Shown: in pieces, positions 1-7,287 of the stretch
How the letters are laid out: each line of letters starts with the position of its first letter
How positions within the stretch are numbered: the stretch's first letter is position 1
Source of the DNA: CG2-30-36-16 sp964372115
GTDB taxonomy: Bacteria > Bacteroidota > Ignavibacteria > Ignavibacteriales > Ignavibacteriaceae
Assembly (NCBI GenBank): GCA_964372115.1
Contig: CAYJPN010000051.1
Coordinates: forward strand, 1-25,746
Direction of reading: 5' to 3'
DNA length: 25,746 bases
Notes under the pieces: model-generated
What the model was told of the DNA's origin: nothing
What the model saw: only the letters and a program-made list of their open reading frames with translations
Databases searched by the model: none
Translations under genes and position numbers: made by a program

Positions 1-152
1 AATCAGTTTTTTTACTCTCAAAAAGAAATTTGGGTTTTTAAGGGTTGACTATTTATCATCGCCTCACACCTCTGCAATGAAAAAATGAACTTTTTTTATC
101 AGAATCAAAAAAATCGATTAGTAGCCCTATTACAAACTAAAAGGATATTATT

Positions 153-1244
153 ATGAAAATAGATACAAGTAATTTAAAAACTCTCTTAAGCGGTTTAATG
201 CGTTCTCTCGCGTTAATGCTTATGATAGTGTTCCTTTTCCCCGGCACTGTTGTGCCGCAGCGTTCTCAGTCGCCTGTAAACCTTAGAACAGCCGGTGATT
301 TTGTGATACTTGCAAAAACAGGAATTTCAACCACAGGAACTACACTGATTACCGGGGATATTGGAATTAGCCCTGCGGCAGCAACTTTTATAACAGGCTT
401 TGGATTAATAATGGATGCCTCCGGTATATTTTCAACATCATCTTTAATTGTCGGCAATGTATATGCCAGCGACTATACTGTTCCGGCTCCGACCAAGATG
501 ACGACGGCAATAGGCGATATGGAAACCGCATACACCGATGCAGCCGGAAGAATGTTACCTGATTTTACCGAATTGTATACAGGTAATCTCACAGGTAAAA
601 CTCTCACTCACGGTCTCTACAATTGGAGCAGCGGTGTAGTTGTAGGTGCCGGTGGTGTTACTATATCGGGTACCGCAACCGATGTCTGGGTATTTCAGAT
701 AGCACAGAATTTAGAATTGGGGAGCGGTGCAATGGTTTCGCTAATTGGCGGGGCACAGTCTTCCAACATTTTTTGGCAGGTTGCCGGACAGGTAACTCTA
801 GGAACCACATCAGCGATGAAGGGGATTATATTGTGTAAAACCCTTGTTGAGATGCGGACAGGTGCGGCTTTAAATGGAAGAGCGCTGGTACAGACAGCAG
901 TTACATTAGACGCTAATGCCGTTACAAATCCGGCAGAAGTTACAGTTGTGGGCACCGGTTCAGCACCACACGAATTTGCGCTTTCCCAAAATTATCCGAA
1001 TCCTTTCAATCCAACTACAAAAATAGAATATTATATTGAGCAGCCGGGTCATGTTTCTCTAAAAATATATAATATACTTGGTATTGAAGTTGCCACACTT
1101 GTAAACGGCAATCAGGCAGCAGGAAGTTATACGGTAGTTTATAATACGGATGAATCGAAACAGCATCTTTCAAGCGGCGTTTATTTTTACCGTTTAGAAA
1201 CAGGTTCATTTGTTTCGGTGAAGAAACTGATTTTATTGAAATAA
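153..1244 (+). CDS. Secreted ice-binding-like (DUF3494) protein with T9SS sorting domain
   Basis: 363 aa. A basic N-terminus and hydrophobic stretch (about residues 12-34) look like a Sec signal peptide. Residues about 41-262 match the DUF3494 ice-binding-like fold by pattern: an opening AGDFVILAKTGIS, a GDIGISP segment, then many short Gly/Thr/Val-rich beta turns, as in a right-handed solenoid. Residues about 273-363 are a type IX secretion type A sorting domain (NYPNPFNPTTKIEY, then SGVYFYRL and a KKLILLK end). The protein is therefore probably exported by the Por system and cell-surface bound or released. DUF3494 proteins bind ice in some organisms and act as adhesins in others; ice binding is not proven here. 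The start is supported by AAAGGATATT just upstream. It appears to stand alone. The family call is firm, the role is open. Confidence 0.88.
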   Translation: MKIDTSNLKTLLSGLMRSLALMLMIVFLFPGTVVPQRSQSPVNLRTAGDFVILAKTGISTTGTTLITGDIGISPAAATFITGFGLIMDASGIFSTSSLIVGNVYASDYTVPAPTKMTTAIGDMETAYTDAAGRMLPDFTELYTGNLTGKTLTHGLYNWSSGVVVGAGGVTISGTATDVWVFQIAQNLELGSGAMVSLIGGAQSSNIFWQVAGQVTLGTTSAMKGIILCKTLVEMRTGAALNGRALVQTAVTLDANAVTNPAEVTVVGTGSAPHEFALSQNYPNPFNPTTKIEYYIEQPGHVSLKIYNILGIEVATLVNGNQAAGSYTVVYNTDESKQHLSSGVYFYRLETGSFVSVKKLILLK

Positions 1245-1329
1245 TTTTTAATAAATAACAGTACAAAAACTTTTAAACCCGGATTTTCGAAGAGAGCCAA
1301 TTAAAGTTTTTAGATATGCCCTTAATTTT

Positions 1330-1602
1330 ATTTTAAAGAAGTGATTTTGTGATGGCGGAGTAGAACAAAGTAAAAACAGTTGAGCGGAAAGAATCGCTCA
1401 ACTGTTTCCATGATGCTGTTTTAACTATTTCTATTAATCCTCGACGAATAAATTAACTTCGCACTATTACGCCGTTTGCACGAACGGCTAAACGACTTTT
1501 CATTTTTCCAGCAGATTCATCGACTTTAAATTGTGCGGTTAATTCTTGCAGATTAACGGTTAATCGGCTTAGGTCTTCCGCTGAACGGGCTATTTGTTGC
1601 AC
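1330..1602. repeat. Direct repeat, copy 1: chemoreceptor 3' end plus terminator
   Basis: Nearly identical to about 4030-4306. It covers the downstream spacer, the terminator hairpin and the last ~50 codons of the chemoreceptor. The coding part differs at only a few bases. Beyond 1602 the two copies remain related but diverge quickly. This pattern suggests gene conversion or recombination between two neighbouring chemoreceptor genes. Confidence 0.85.
1377..1404 (-). terminator. Rho-independent terminator of the chemoreceptor gene
   Basis: A perfect 10-bp stem (CAGTTGAGCG / CGCTCAACTG) with an 8-nt loop. Adjoining A and T runs lengthen the stem and give a T-tract after it in minus-strand reading. 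It lies about 50 nt past the stop of the minus-strand chemoreceptor. An identical hairpin follows the chimeric gene at 4081-4108. The A/T symmetry means it could also stop transcripts coming from the plus-strand gene at 153-1244. Confidence 0.8.
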
Positions 1603-3879
1603 ACCGGCAGCGCTCTGATGGGTTACACTGCTAATCGCCTCTATATTTTTACTTATCTGTTCGGCGGCGCTTGATTGTTCTTCACTTGCCGCGGCTACCT
1701 GCATTGACATATCAACCACCTGTTCTACTCCCGTGATGATTTCTTTTAACGATTTTCCCGCTTGATCTGCAAGCGCCTTCCCTTTTTCAACTTCTTCCGT
1801 TCCTTTTTTCATCGAATCTACCGCTCCGTTTGTATCTTTCTGTATCTGTTTGATCATCACTGCAATCTCTTTGGTTGCTTTCGTTGTTCTCTCTGCTAAT
1901 TTTCTTACTTCATCAGCAACTACCGCAAAACCTCTTCCTTGTTCTCCGGCTCTGGCGGCTTCAATCGCAGCATTTAACGCTAATAAATTTGTTTGATCGG
2001 CAATATCGTTTATTACTTGTACTATTTCTCCGATCTGATCGCTTCCCTTTCCTAGAGCGTTTACGGTTTCCGCAGATTTTCTTACTACTTCTGCTATACG
2101 GTTCATCCCTTCAATGGTTTGATTTACTACCGTTCCCCCTTCTTTGGCAATGGCGCCTGCGCTTTTTGCCGCTTCGGCTGACCTTGATGAATTCTGTGAT
2201 GTTTCGAGAATTGTTTTCGTCATCTCTTCAACCGCGCTTGCTATCTCCGTGGTTTGGCTGCTCTGTACCTGGGCGCCCGCTGCCATTTCTTCCGTGCTTG
2301 ATGATATTTCTGTCCCCGCGCTCGCTGTGGCTTCTACGGCTTCATTTATATTCTTCAATGTTTTTTCTAACGATTCTATCACAGTATTAATGCTGTTTTT
2401 CATTAATTGGTGGTCACCTTTATAATCCCCATTAACTTTTACTGTAAAATCTCCTGAAGCTAAATACTTTAGAACATCGGTGCTTTCTTTAAGTGGTTCA
2501 ACAATAGCATCCAAAGTATCGTTAAATCCTTTTACTATTTCTCTGTAGCCTCCACGGTAATCATTAGAATTACCTCTTTCTGATAATCTTCCTTCGGTGG
2601 CTGAATTTGTTAGTGAATTTACTTCTTGAATAAGTTTTCGTAGAGTAATAATTACTTGATTCATACTCTTCGATAAAATGTCATTTTCTGATTTTACATT
2701 AGCCTCTTGATTCAATTCACCATTTGAAATCATTTCTGCAATATGGCTCTGTTCCTTTATAGAATTAACAATAGATCCAAATGATTTTTCAAGTTGTCCA
2801 ATTTCGTCATTTGTTTGCGAATTAATTTCAATATTTATATCACCTGTTGAAAGCTTATCGGCTATTGAAGTAAGATTTTTAATTGGCTTAATAATTAGCT
2901 TCATAAGCAAAATTGAGATTATTCCTAGAAAAAGTACACTCACAAGAAAACCACCAATAATTATATTAAAGCGAGCATCATTTACTCTAGAGGTGACATC
3001 ATCTTCTTTATAAACCGTAAGAATATTATAATCCCACTTTTCATAATTCTTTATATTGATTTTCCAGTCTTCATTTTCTCCGGACTTATCATTTTCCAAT
3101 ATTCTATAAATTTCATCCGTTGTAATATTATTTGAGTTAAATAGCACTTTATTTTTATTGTCCATTATGGCAATAAAACCATTTTCAAGAATTTTGGAAT
3201 TTGAAATTATCTTCTGAAGTCTACTCAAAGATGAAAGCTGATATCCTACGTACCAAATTCCAATTATTTCATTATTTTCATTTTTAATAGGTTCATAGCC
3301 GGTTAGATAAGGCTTATTTAATATTTCGACTAATCCATAATATGCCTTGCCATCTAAAATGTTTTTTATTGACTTCCCATTTGGATTAAGAATTGTTCCA
3401 ATTGCCCTACTTCCATCATCTTTTTGAACATTTGTTGATATTCTAATAAACTCATCATTATATCTACTGAAAATGGTGGCAGTTCCACCAACAATACTCT
3501 TTAAATTATCTACTAAGTCAAAGTTATTAGCAACGTTACTCTCCCCAAATAATATATCATTTGTTTCTTTTCCAACTACCTGGGTTTTAGTACCAATGGA
3601 TGGAGTCCCTTTTGCTAGCGTTATTGATTTAAGCAGTTTCATTCCGCTTTGAACTTGCTGCATAACTAATTCATCGCTTAATTCTATCTCCTCAAGTATA
3701 AACTCGTTTCTATCTTTAATATTCTGGGATAATTGTTCATAAATACTTGTTTCCTCATAATGCGATACTATTAATGTTAGCACTAAAAAAGAGACGAAAA
3801 TTATAGGAGTAGTAACAATTAAAAATTTGGCTGATAACTTTTTTTTCAGTGCCAAATTTTCTAAGAATGTTAACTTCAT
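1453..3879 (-). CDS. Methyl-accepting chemotaxis protein (Cache sensor, HAMP, MCP signalling domain)
   Basis: 808 aa transmembrane chemoreceptor that would control CheA/CheW. TM1 is about residues 18-40, followed by a ~260-residue extracytoplasmic Cache-type sensor (NEIIGIWYVGYQL near 202-214 is typical of Cache 3/Cache 2 receptors). TM2 is about 304-330, HAMP about 331-383, with a second HAMP-like linker at about 440-500 (YRGGYREIVKGFNDTLDAIV region). The cytoplasmic four-helix hairpin follows, with the conserved tip at about 626-665 (NLLALNAAIEAARAGEQGRG). The C-terminus ends in RANGVIVRS with no CheR-binding pentapeptide. GAAGGAT before the ATG supports the start. It is transcribed away from the stress operon and ends in its own terminator. 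No che genes lie in the window. The ligand cannot be told from sequence. Confidence 0.95.
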   Translation of the reverse strand: MKLTFLENLALKKKLSAKFLIVTTPIIFVSFLVLTLIVSHYEETSIYEQLSQNIKDRNEFILEEIELSDELVMQQVQSGMKLLKSITLAKGTPSIGTKTQVVGKETNDILFGESNVANNFDLVDNLKSIVGGTATIFSRYNDEFIRISTNVQKDDGSRAIGTILNPNGKSIKNILDGKAYYGLVEILNKPYLTGYEPIKNENNEIIGIWYVGYQLSSLSRLQKIISNSKILENGFIAIMDNKNKVLFNSNNITTDEIYRILENDKSGENEDWKINIKNYEKWDYNILTVYKEDDVTSRVNDARFNIIIGGFLVSVLFLGIISILLMKLIIKPIKNLTSIADKLSTGDINIEINSQTNDEIGQLEKSFGSIVNSIKEQSHIAEMISNGELNQEANVKSENDILSKSMNQVIITLRKLIQEVNSLTNSATEGRLSERGNSNDYRGGYREIVKGFNDTLDAIVEPLKESTDVLKYLASGDFTVKVNGDYKGDHQLMKNSINTVIESLEKTLKNINEAVEATASAGTEISSSTEEMAAGAQVQSSQTTEIASAVEEMTKTILETSQNSSRSAEAAKSAGAIAKEGGTVVNQTIEGMNRIAEVVRKSAETVNALGKGSDQIGEIVQVINDIADQTNLLALNAAIEAARAGEQGRGFAVVADEVRKLAERTTKATKEIAVMIKQIQKDTNGAVDSMKKGTEEVEKGKALADQAGKSLKEIITGVEQVVDMSMQVAAASEEQSSAAEQISKNIEAISSVTHQSAAGVQQIARSAEDLSRLTVNLQELTAQFKVDESAGKMKSRLAVRANGVIVRS

Positions 3880-4029
3880 TTTAAATATCCTTCTATTTCT
3901 TATTATTATGCAGTTTCTTTTTTCTGTTCGTCAAAACTCGTCATTTTGGTCCCCTGCTTATTACTTAAATTTCTATAAGCATGTATTGTTGCGTACATTC
4001 ATTATCGGACAAACTTTTGATTAATTTAA

Positions 4030-4306
4030 TTTTATTTTTGTGAAGTTATTTTGTGATGAGGGAGTAAAACAAAGTAAAAACAGTTGAGCGGAAAGAATCG
4101 CTCAACTGTTTCCATTATGCTGTTTTAACTATTTCTATTAATCCTCGACGAATAAATTAACTTCGTACTATTACGCCGTTTGCACGAACGGCTAAACGAC
4201 TTTTCATTTTTCCAGCAGATTCATCGACTTTAAATTGTGCGGTTAATTCTTGCAGATTAACGGTTAATCGGCTTAGGTCTTCCGCTGAACGGGCTATTTG
4301 TTGCAC
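4030..4306. repeat. Direct repeat, copy 2: chemoreceptor 3' end plus terminator
   Basis: Partner of about 1330-1602. It has the same terminator hairpin, the same spacer and the same last ~50 codons, here attached to the chimeric chemoreceptor remnant. Confidence 0.85.
4081..4108 (-). terminator. Rho-independent terminator, second copy
   Basis: Identical stem-loop to 1377-1404 (CAGTTGAGCG / CGCTCAACTG, 8-nt loop), with an A-run on one side and a T-run on the other. It sits just past the stop of the chimeric minus-strand gene. Confidence 0.75.
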
Positions 4307-4741
4307 TCCCGTCGCGCTTTCATGCGTTACATTACTCATCACTTCTATGGTTTGATTTACTACCGTTCCTCCTTCTTTGGCTTTGCTTCGTACTGTTTTC
4401 ATCGCGGCAAAAATCGGAACCGTTAACAATACTTTGTTTAGTTCTGTCATGACTTGTTTAAATATTCCGGTACTATGCTGTTCTGATGTGTATGTACATA
4501 CCGCCCCGGCAGAGAGAATTAACTTACGCACTTGGTCTACTTTCCCGGAAATGAGCGTGCTTTTATAGAGGTCATTAAAGAAAAAATAGCTAATAAAACC
4601 AATTATAAGCGAACCAATAAAGAAGGAATCAGAATCTTTTTTTTTGGGGATCGTCAGTCTTTTGAACAAGTTTAACATTGAGGTTTCTTTCTTTTTTTGG
4701 ATCAATTTTTTACCCACACTCACCACATAATTTATCGCCAC
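4157..4741 (-). pseudogene. Chimeric, internally deleted chemoreceptor (DUF3365-like sensor start joined to MCP tail)
   Basis: An open frame of 194 aa; the natural start is probably the Met at 4678 (MLNLFKRL), giving 173 aa. It has one membrane segment, then about 60 residues resembling the first half of a DUF3365/Tll0287-like sensor (KLILSAGAVCTYTSEQHSTGIF, then LTVPIFAAMKTVRSKAKE). It then jumps straight into the MCP methylation helix (EGGTVVNQTIE), and jumps again to VTHESATGVQQ and the MCP tail. The HAMP, the rest of the sensor and the whole signalling hairpin are missing. Both joins kept the frame. The last 57 residues are nearly the same as in the intact receptor at 1453-3879. It cannot signal as a chemoreceptor, so it is most likely a relic of a second receptor, although it could still yield a small membrane protein. 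Confidence 0.75.
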
Positions 4742-4757
4742 ATTAAAACGCTGTTAT

Positions 4758-4854
4758 GTCGGGGTTAACTCCCAATTGAAACAAAAATTATTAATTCACT
4801 TTATATTTATCGTTTCTCTCACCCAAAAGATGTAGTTCCTTTTTCATCCTTTTG
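4758..4854. repeat. Intergenic repeat block, copy 1 (GGGGTTAACTCCC element through motif copy A)
   Basis: Related to 18917-19022. Both start with GTCGGGG(G)TT(T)AACTCCC and CAATTGAAACAAA, pass through a T/A-rich stretch (TTATTAATTCA), and end in CTCACCCAAAAGATG and the right arm of the conserved motif. Similarity stops at the end of the motif. A weaker version of the first element is at 21211-21240. Confidence 0.7.
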
Positions 4855-4860
4855 TACGAT
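4823..4860 (+). promoter_or_regulatory. Conserved stress-locus motif, copy A (heads the 4950-11958 operon)
   Basis: Left arm CCAAAAGATG (4823-4832), 12-bp spacer ending in a T-run, right arm CATCCTTTTG (4845-4854), tail CGAT (4857-4860). The arms are near inverted repeats with one extra C on the right. It lies about 95 nt before the CsbD-like start. Six further copies sit in this window in front of other units with the same spacing and orientation. Confidence 0.7.
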
Positions 4861-4949
4861 TGAAAAATTCTAAAATACTTTATATCATCTTATAGTAATC
4901 AAGGAGCTTTTACAAAAGATATCAATTATAATTTTAAAGGAGCTATCCA

Positions 4950-5074
4950 ATGAATACTGTGTTAATTAAAGGAAACTGGAATGAAGCCGCAGGTAAACCA
5001 AACAACAATTTGCAAACCTGATTGATGATGATTTGCTTTACAAAAAAAGCAAGGAAAAAAGTTACGCAAAATAA
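4950..5074 (+). pseudogene. CsbD-like stress protein, frameshifted
   Basis: Begins with an excellent ribosome site (AAAGGAGC) and ATG at 4950. It reads MNTVLIKGNWNEAAGK, the typical CsbD opening, then meets a stop at 5019. A one-base frame change near 4998-5000 restores the family sequence KQQFANLIDDDLLYKKSKEK before a stop at 5072. The C-terminal half of the usual ~60-aa protein is not recognisable, and a second shift may lie in the A-run at 5055-5060. CsbD proteins are small, abundant general-stress proteins of unknown mechanism. It is the first gene behind motif copy A. Sequencing error is possible but would need two errors. Confidence 0.7.
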
Positions 5075-5154
5075 TTTCGAAATTGTAACGGTTTGTGGAC
5101 AGTAAAATTTGATACAATCGTGAAAATATTTCAAAACATCTGAGAAGGAGAGTT

Positions 5155-5583
5155 ATGAAAAACAAACATTTTATCTTAGCAGCTATCCTGCTGATTGCAG
5201 GATCACTATTTACCGGTTGTGATAGTAACCGTGAAAACGCAAAAGAAAAAGTTAAGCAAGCAAATCAAGATATGGTAGATGCGCAGGCTCAATATGAGAA
5301 GGAATGGCAGCAATTTAAAAGCGATATTGAATTAAAAATTAATGCCAACCAAAAAAATATTGACGATTTTAAAACGGCGATGAAAACAACTAGTAATAAA
5401 TTCAAAGCTAAATATGAAAACGAAGTACTGACGTTAGAACAAAAAAACATCGAACTGCAAAAAATATTAAATGATTATAAGTATGATGGAAAAGATAATT
5501 GGGAAAAATTTAAACAAGAGTTCAATAAAGATATTGATAGCGTTGAGAATATGCTCAAAAGTTTATTCGAGAAAAAAGATTAA
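5155..5583 (+). CDS. Small coiled-coil lipoprotein
   Basis: 142 aa. A Lys-rich N-terminus, hydrophobic core and lipobox LFTGC (Cys at residue 22) mark a lipoprotein signal peptide. The mature part is almost entirely charged and helical (NAKEKVKQANQDM, then several heptad-like stretches to the end), suggesting an extended coiled coil in the periplasm. The strong Shine-Dalgarno GAAGGAGAG supports the start. I do not recognise a named family. Similar small helical lipoproteins occur beside CsbD- and PRC-type stress genes in Bacteroidota, consistent with envelope stress, but that is inference. It lies in the same plus-strand run as its neighbours. Confidence 0.85.
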   Translation: MKNKHFILAAILLIAGSLFTGCDSNRENAKEKVKQANQDMVDAQAQYEKEWQQFKSDIELKINANQKNIDDFKTAMKTTSNKFKAKYENEVLTLEQKNIELQKILNDYKYDGKDNWEKFKQEFNKDIDSVENMLKSLFEKKD

Positions 5584-5653
5584 CCGTTAATCGATTTTTT
5601 AAAGCAGAAAAACAAAGAGAATGTATTCGCTGCAAGAAATAGTAATTATTTAA

Positions 5654-5800
5654 ATGGAAAGACATGATATGAGAAATTCAAAAAATACCTGGCTAATCGT
5701 ACTAATAGCAGTCATCGTGTTGGCAGTCATTATACTGTTCCTTTTGTACTCCGGTAACGGAACAATGATGAATGGCGGAATGAATGGACGGATGAATTGA
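5654..5800 (+). CDS. 48-aa single-pass membrane protein with Met/Gly-rich tail
   Basis: A short open frame starting MERHDMRNSK, followed by one membrane helix (about residues 13-32: TWLIVLIAVIVLAVIILFLL) and a tail rich in Met, Gly and Asn (GTMMNGGMNGRMN). The layout, with a membrane helix beside Met-rich residues, resembles small metal-stress proteins, but no family is recognised. An alternative start is the second Met at residue 6. Its stop at 5800 abuts the bacterioferritin remnant. Codon pattern and the clean membrane segment make it likely real. Confidence 0.6.
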   Translation: MERHDMRNSKNTWLIVLIAVIVLAVIILFLLYSGNGTMMNGGMNGRMN

Positions 5801-6044
5801 AACTATAAAAAGTGGTAAAACTGTTTCGGAAAGAATTAGAAATGACAATGAACATAAAGCTGTACGTATTTATAATGATGCAATCAAATACGCACGCGAG
5901 GTTGATGATCAAAATCTCGTTGACTTGCTGATTAAGATACTCAAGTGGAAGAAGTTCATATCGATAGGAAATACAGATTGGAAAATTATTTGGATAACCA
6001 AGATGAATGTGCGGGAAAATGAATTATCAGAATTGTTAAAATAA
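5796..6044 (+). pseudogene. Bacterioferritin/ferritin-like remnant
   Basis: The frame opens right after a stop and has no normal start codon. It reads TVSERIRNDNEHKAVRIY, then NDAIKYAREVDDQNLVDLL and IKIL, which matches the middle helices of bacterioferritin/ferritin-like proteins, including an E-x-x-H-like iron ligand (NEHKA). A frame change near 5940-5943 is needed to continue into VEEVHID and LENYLDNQDE, the last-helix EEEHID ligand region of the family. The N-terminal half of the ~150-aa family is absent. Such proteins store iron or detoxify it with peroxide. This copy is a double-lesion relic. Confidence 0.65.
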
Positions 6045-6071
6045 ATTTATTAACCTACTAAGGAGACTATT

Positions 6072-6674
6072 ATGGCAGAAATTAAAATTGAAAAGAAAAA
6101 ATTAGTGTGGCCGTGGATTTTATTGGGCATCGGCGTAATTGCCGTCCTTATTTATTTCCTGGCATTTCATGATTACAATGAAAAAATGAATGAAGCGCCC
6201 AAAACATCCGAACTTATCGGTACAAAAGAAACAGACCTCATAAGTGTAAATGAAAATAACAGCACCGTTGAAGCTTATGTAAATTTTGTGGAGACCGGCA
6301 AAAATAAGATGACTTTGGACCACGCATATACCAATGAAGCGCTTTTAAAATTAACCGAAGCTACAAATGCTATTGCCGATGAAGTTGGATATGAAGTTCG
6401 GGCTGATTTGGAAAAAGTAAATGAATATGCAGAAATGATTACAAACGATCCGTTTGAGACCACACATGCGGACAACATTAGAAACGCGGATGATATTTTA
6501 ACCAAGGTATTGCAAAACATCCAGAAGGCTAAATATCCGGGATTGACAAATGAAGCTGCGGAATTAAAAATTGCATCAGAATCAATTAAACCGGGAGTGC
6601 TTACTCTTGATCAGAAAGATGAGGTTAAAACTTTCTTTAGTAAAGCTTCGGACCTGCTCCAAAAAATGAATTAA
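6072..6674 (+). CDS. Membrane-anchored helical protein of unknown function
   Basis: 200 aa. A short Lys-rich cytoplasmic start, one membrane helix (about residues 12-29, LVWPWILLGIGVIAVLIYFL), then a soluble domain of mostly helix-forming segments. Part of this domain (about residues 65-200) has several regularly spaced helices (LLKLTEATNAIADEV, NADDILTKVLQNIQ, AAELKIASESI). I do not recognise the family. The start is backed by AAGGAG 7 nt upstream. It is 27 nt after the bacterioferritin remnant and 23 nt before the PRC-barrel gene, so very likely co-transcribed. Confidence 0.85.
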   Translation: MAEIKIEKKKLVWPWILLGIGVIAVLIYFLAFHDYNEKMNEAPKTSELIGTKETDLISVNENNSTVEAYVNFVETGKNKMTLDHAYTNEALLKLTEATNAIADEVGYEVRADLEKVNEYAEMITNDPFETTHADNIRNADDILTKVLQNIQKAKYPGLTNEAAELKIASESIKPGVLTLDQKDEVKTFFSKASDLLQKMN

Positions 6675-6697
6675 ATATTTTAAAAGGAATAAAAATT

Positions 6698-7222
6698 ATG
6701 TCTGAGAATAATAAAAACCTATACTATTTAGAAGAGCTTCCCGATTATAAAGTAGCATCTGATTATTATGATGTAAGGGGTTGGGATGTTATAGATGCTG
6801 AGAACCGCACCATTGGGAAAGTGACCAATTTACTGGTTAATAAACAAGCTGAACGGGTTGTTTATCTTGATGTTGAGGTTGATGAATCTTTGATAGAGGT
6901 TGGTTATAACACTTACCAAATTCCTGCAAGCGATGGTGTGCATGGATTTTTAAACAAGGATGGCGATGAACACCTTATAGTACCAATAGGAATGGTGAAT
7001 TTAAATAACGAACAAAAGAAGGTGCTCACAAACCAAATAGATTATAATACTTTTGCCAAAGCTAAACGGTTCAAAGGAGGTGCCACTATCGATCCTGATT
7101 ACGAATTAATTTTGTTCCGCCATTATACTCGTGATGATAAAATTGATACAACGATTATGGACGATGGATTTTATAAACGTAAAGAGTTTGAAAATCCCTT
7201 GCGCCGTAACGATGAGAAATAA
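6698..7222 (+). CDS. PRC-barrel domain protein
   Basis: 174 aa, soluble. Residues about 20-60 (YDVRGWDVIDAENRTIGKV, then VNKQAERVVYLDVEVD) show the PRC-barrel pattern first known from the photosynthetic reaction-centre H subunit and the RNA-processing protein RimM. The second half (PASDGVHGFLNKDGDEHLIVPIG) may complete a second barrel-like unit as in stress-linked PRC proteins of this length. These proteins are usually cytoplasmic and adaptor-like, with unknown ligands. It has a good AAAAGGAAT ribosome site and is embedded in the stress operon. No photosynthesis genes are nearby, so a stress or structural role is more likely. Confidence 0.85.
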   Translation: MSENNKNLYYLEELPDYKVASDYYDVRGWDVIDAENRTIGKVTNLLVNKQAERVVYLDVEVDESLIEVGYNTYQIPASDGVHGFLNKDGDEHLIVPIGMVNLNNEQKKVLTNQIDYNTFAKAKRFKGGATIDPDYELILFRHYTRDDKIDTTIMDDGFYKRKEFENPLRRNDEK

Positions 7223-7287
7223 TTTTTGATCATTAATTAATTGTAGAATCCAGTAATCGGTTCTCCTACACAAAAAAGAAAAATATT

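Noticed and set aside
1875..2390. 171-aa plus-strand open frame inside the chemoreceptor
   Set aside because: It is antisense to the conserved MCP signalling domain, rich in Leu/Phe/Arg as expected from reversed helix codons, and has no ribosome site.
1330..4306. The chemoreceptor repeats as ends of an insertion sequence
   Set aside because: The enclosed DNA is an ordinary chemoreceptor. There is no transposase, no terminal inverted repeats and no target duplication. Recombination between paralogues explains it.
4823..4860. The motif as a Rho-independent terminator
   Set aside because: The T-run lies in the loop between the arms, not after the stem. The right arm has an extra base, and copy G loses the pairing. 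Its place in front of genes fits control of starts better.
5796..6044. Programmed frameshifting in the CsbD and bacterioferritin frames
   Set aside because: No slippery heptamer with a downstream structure is seen at the breaks, and the bacterioferritin frame also lacks a start and its N-terminal half.
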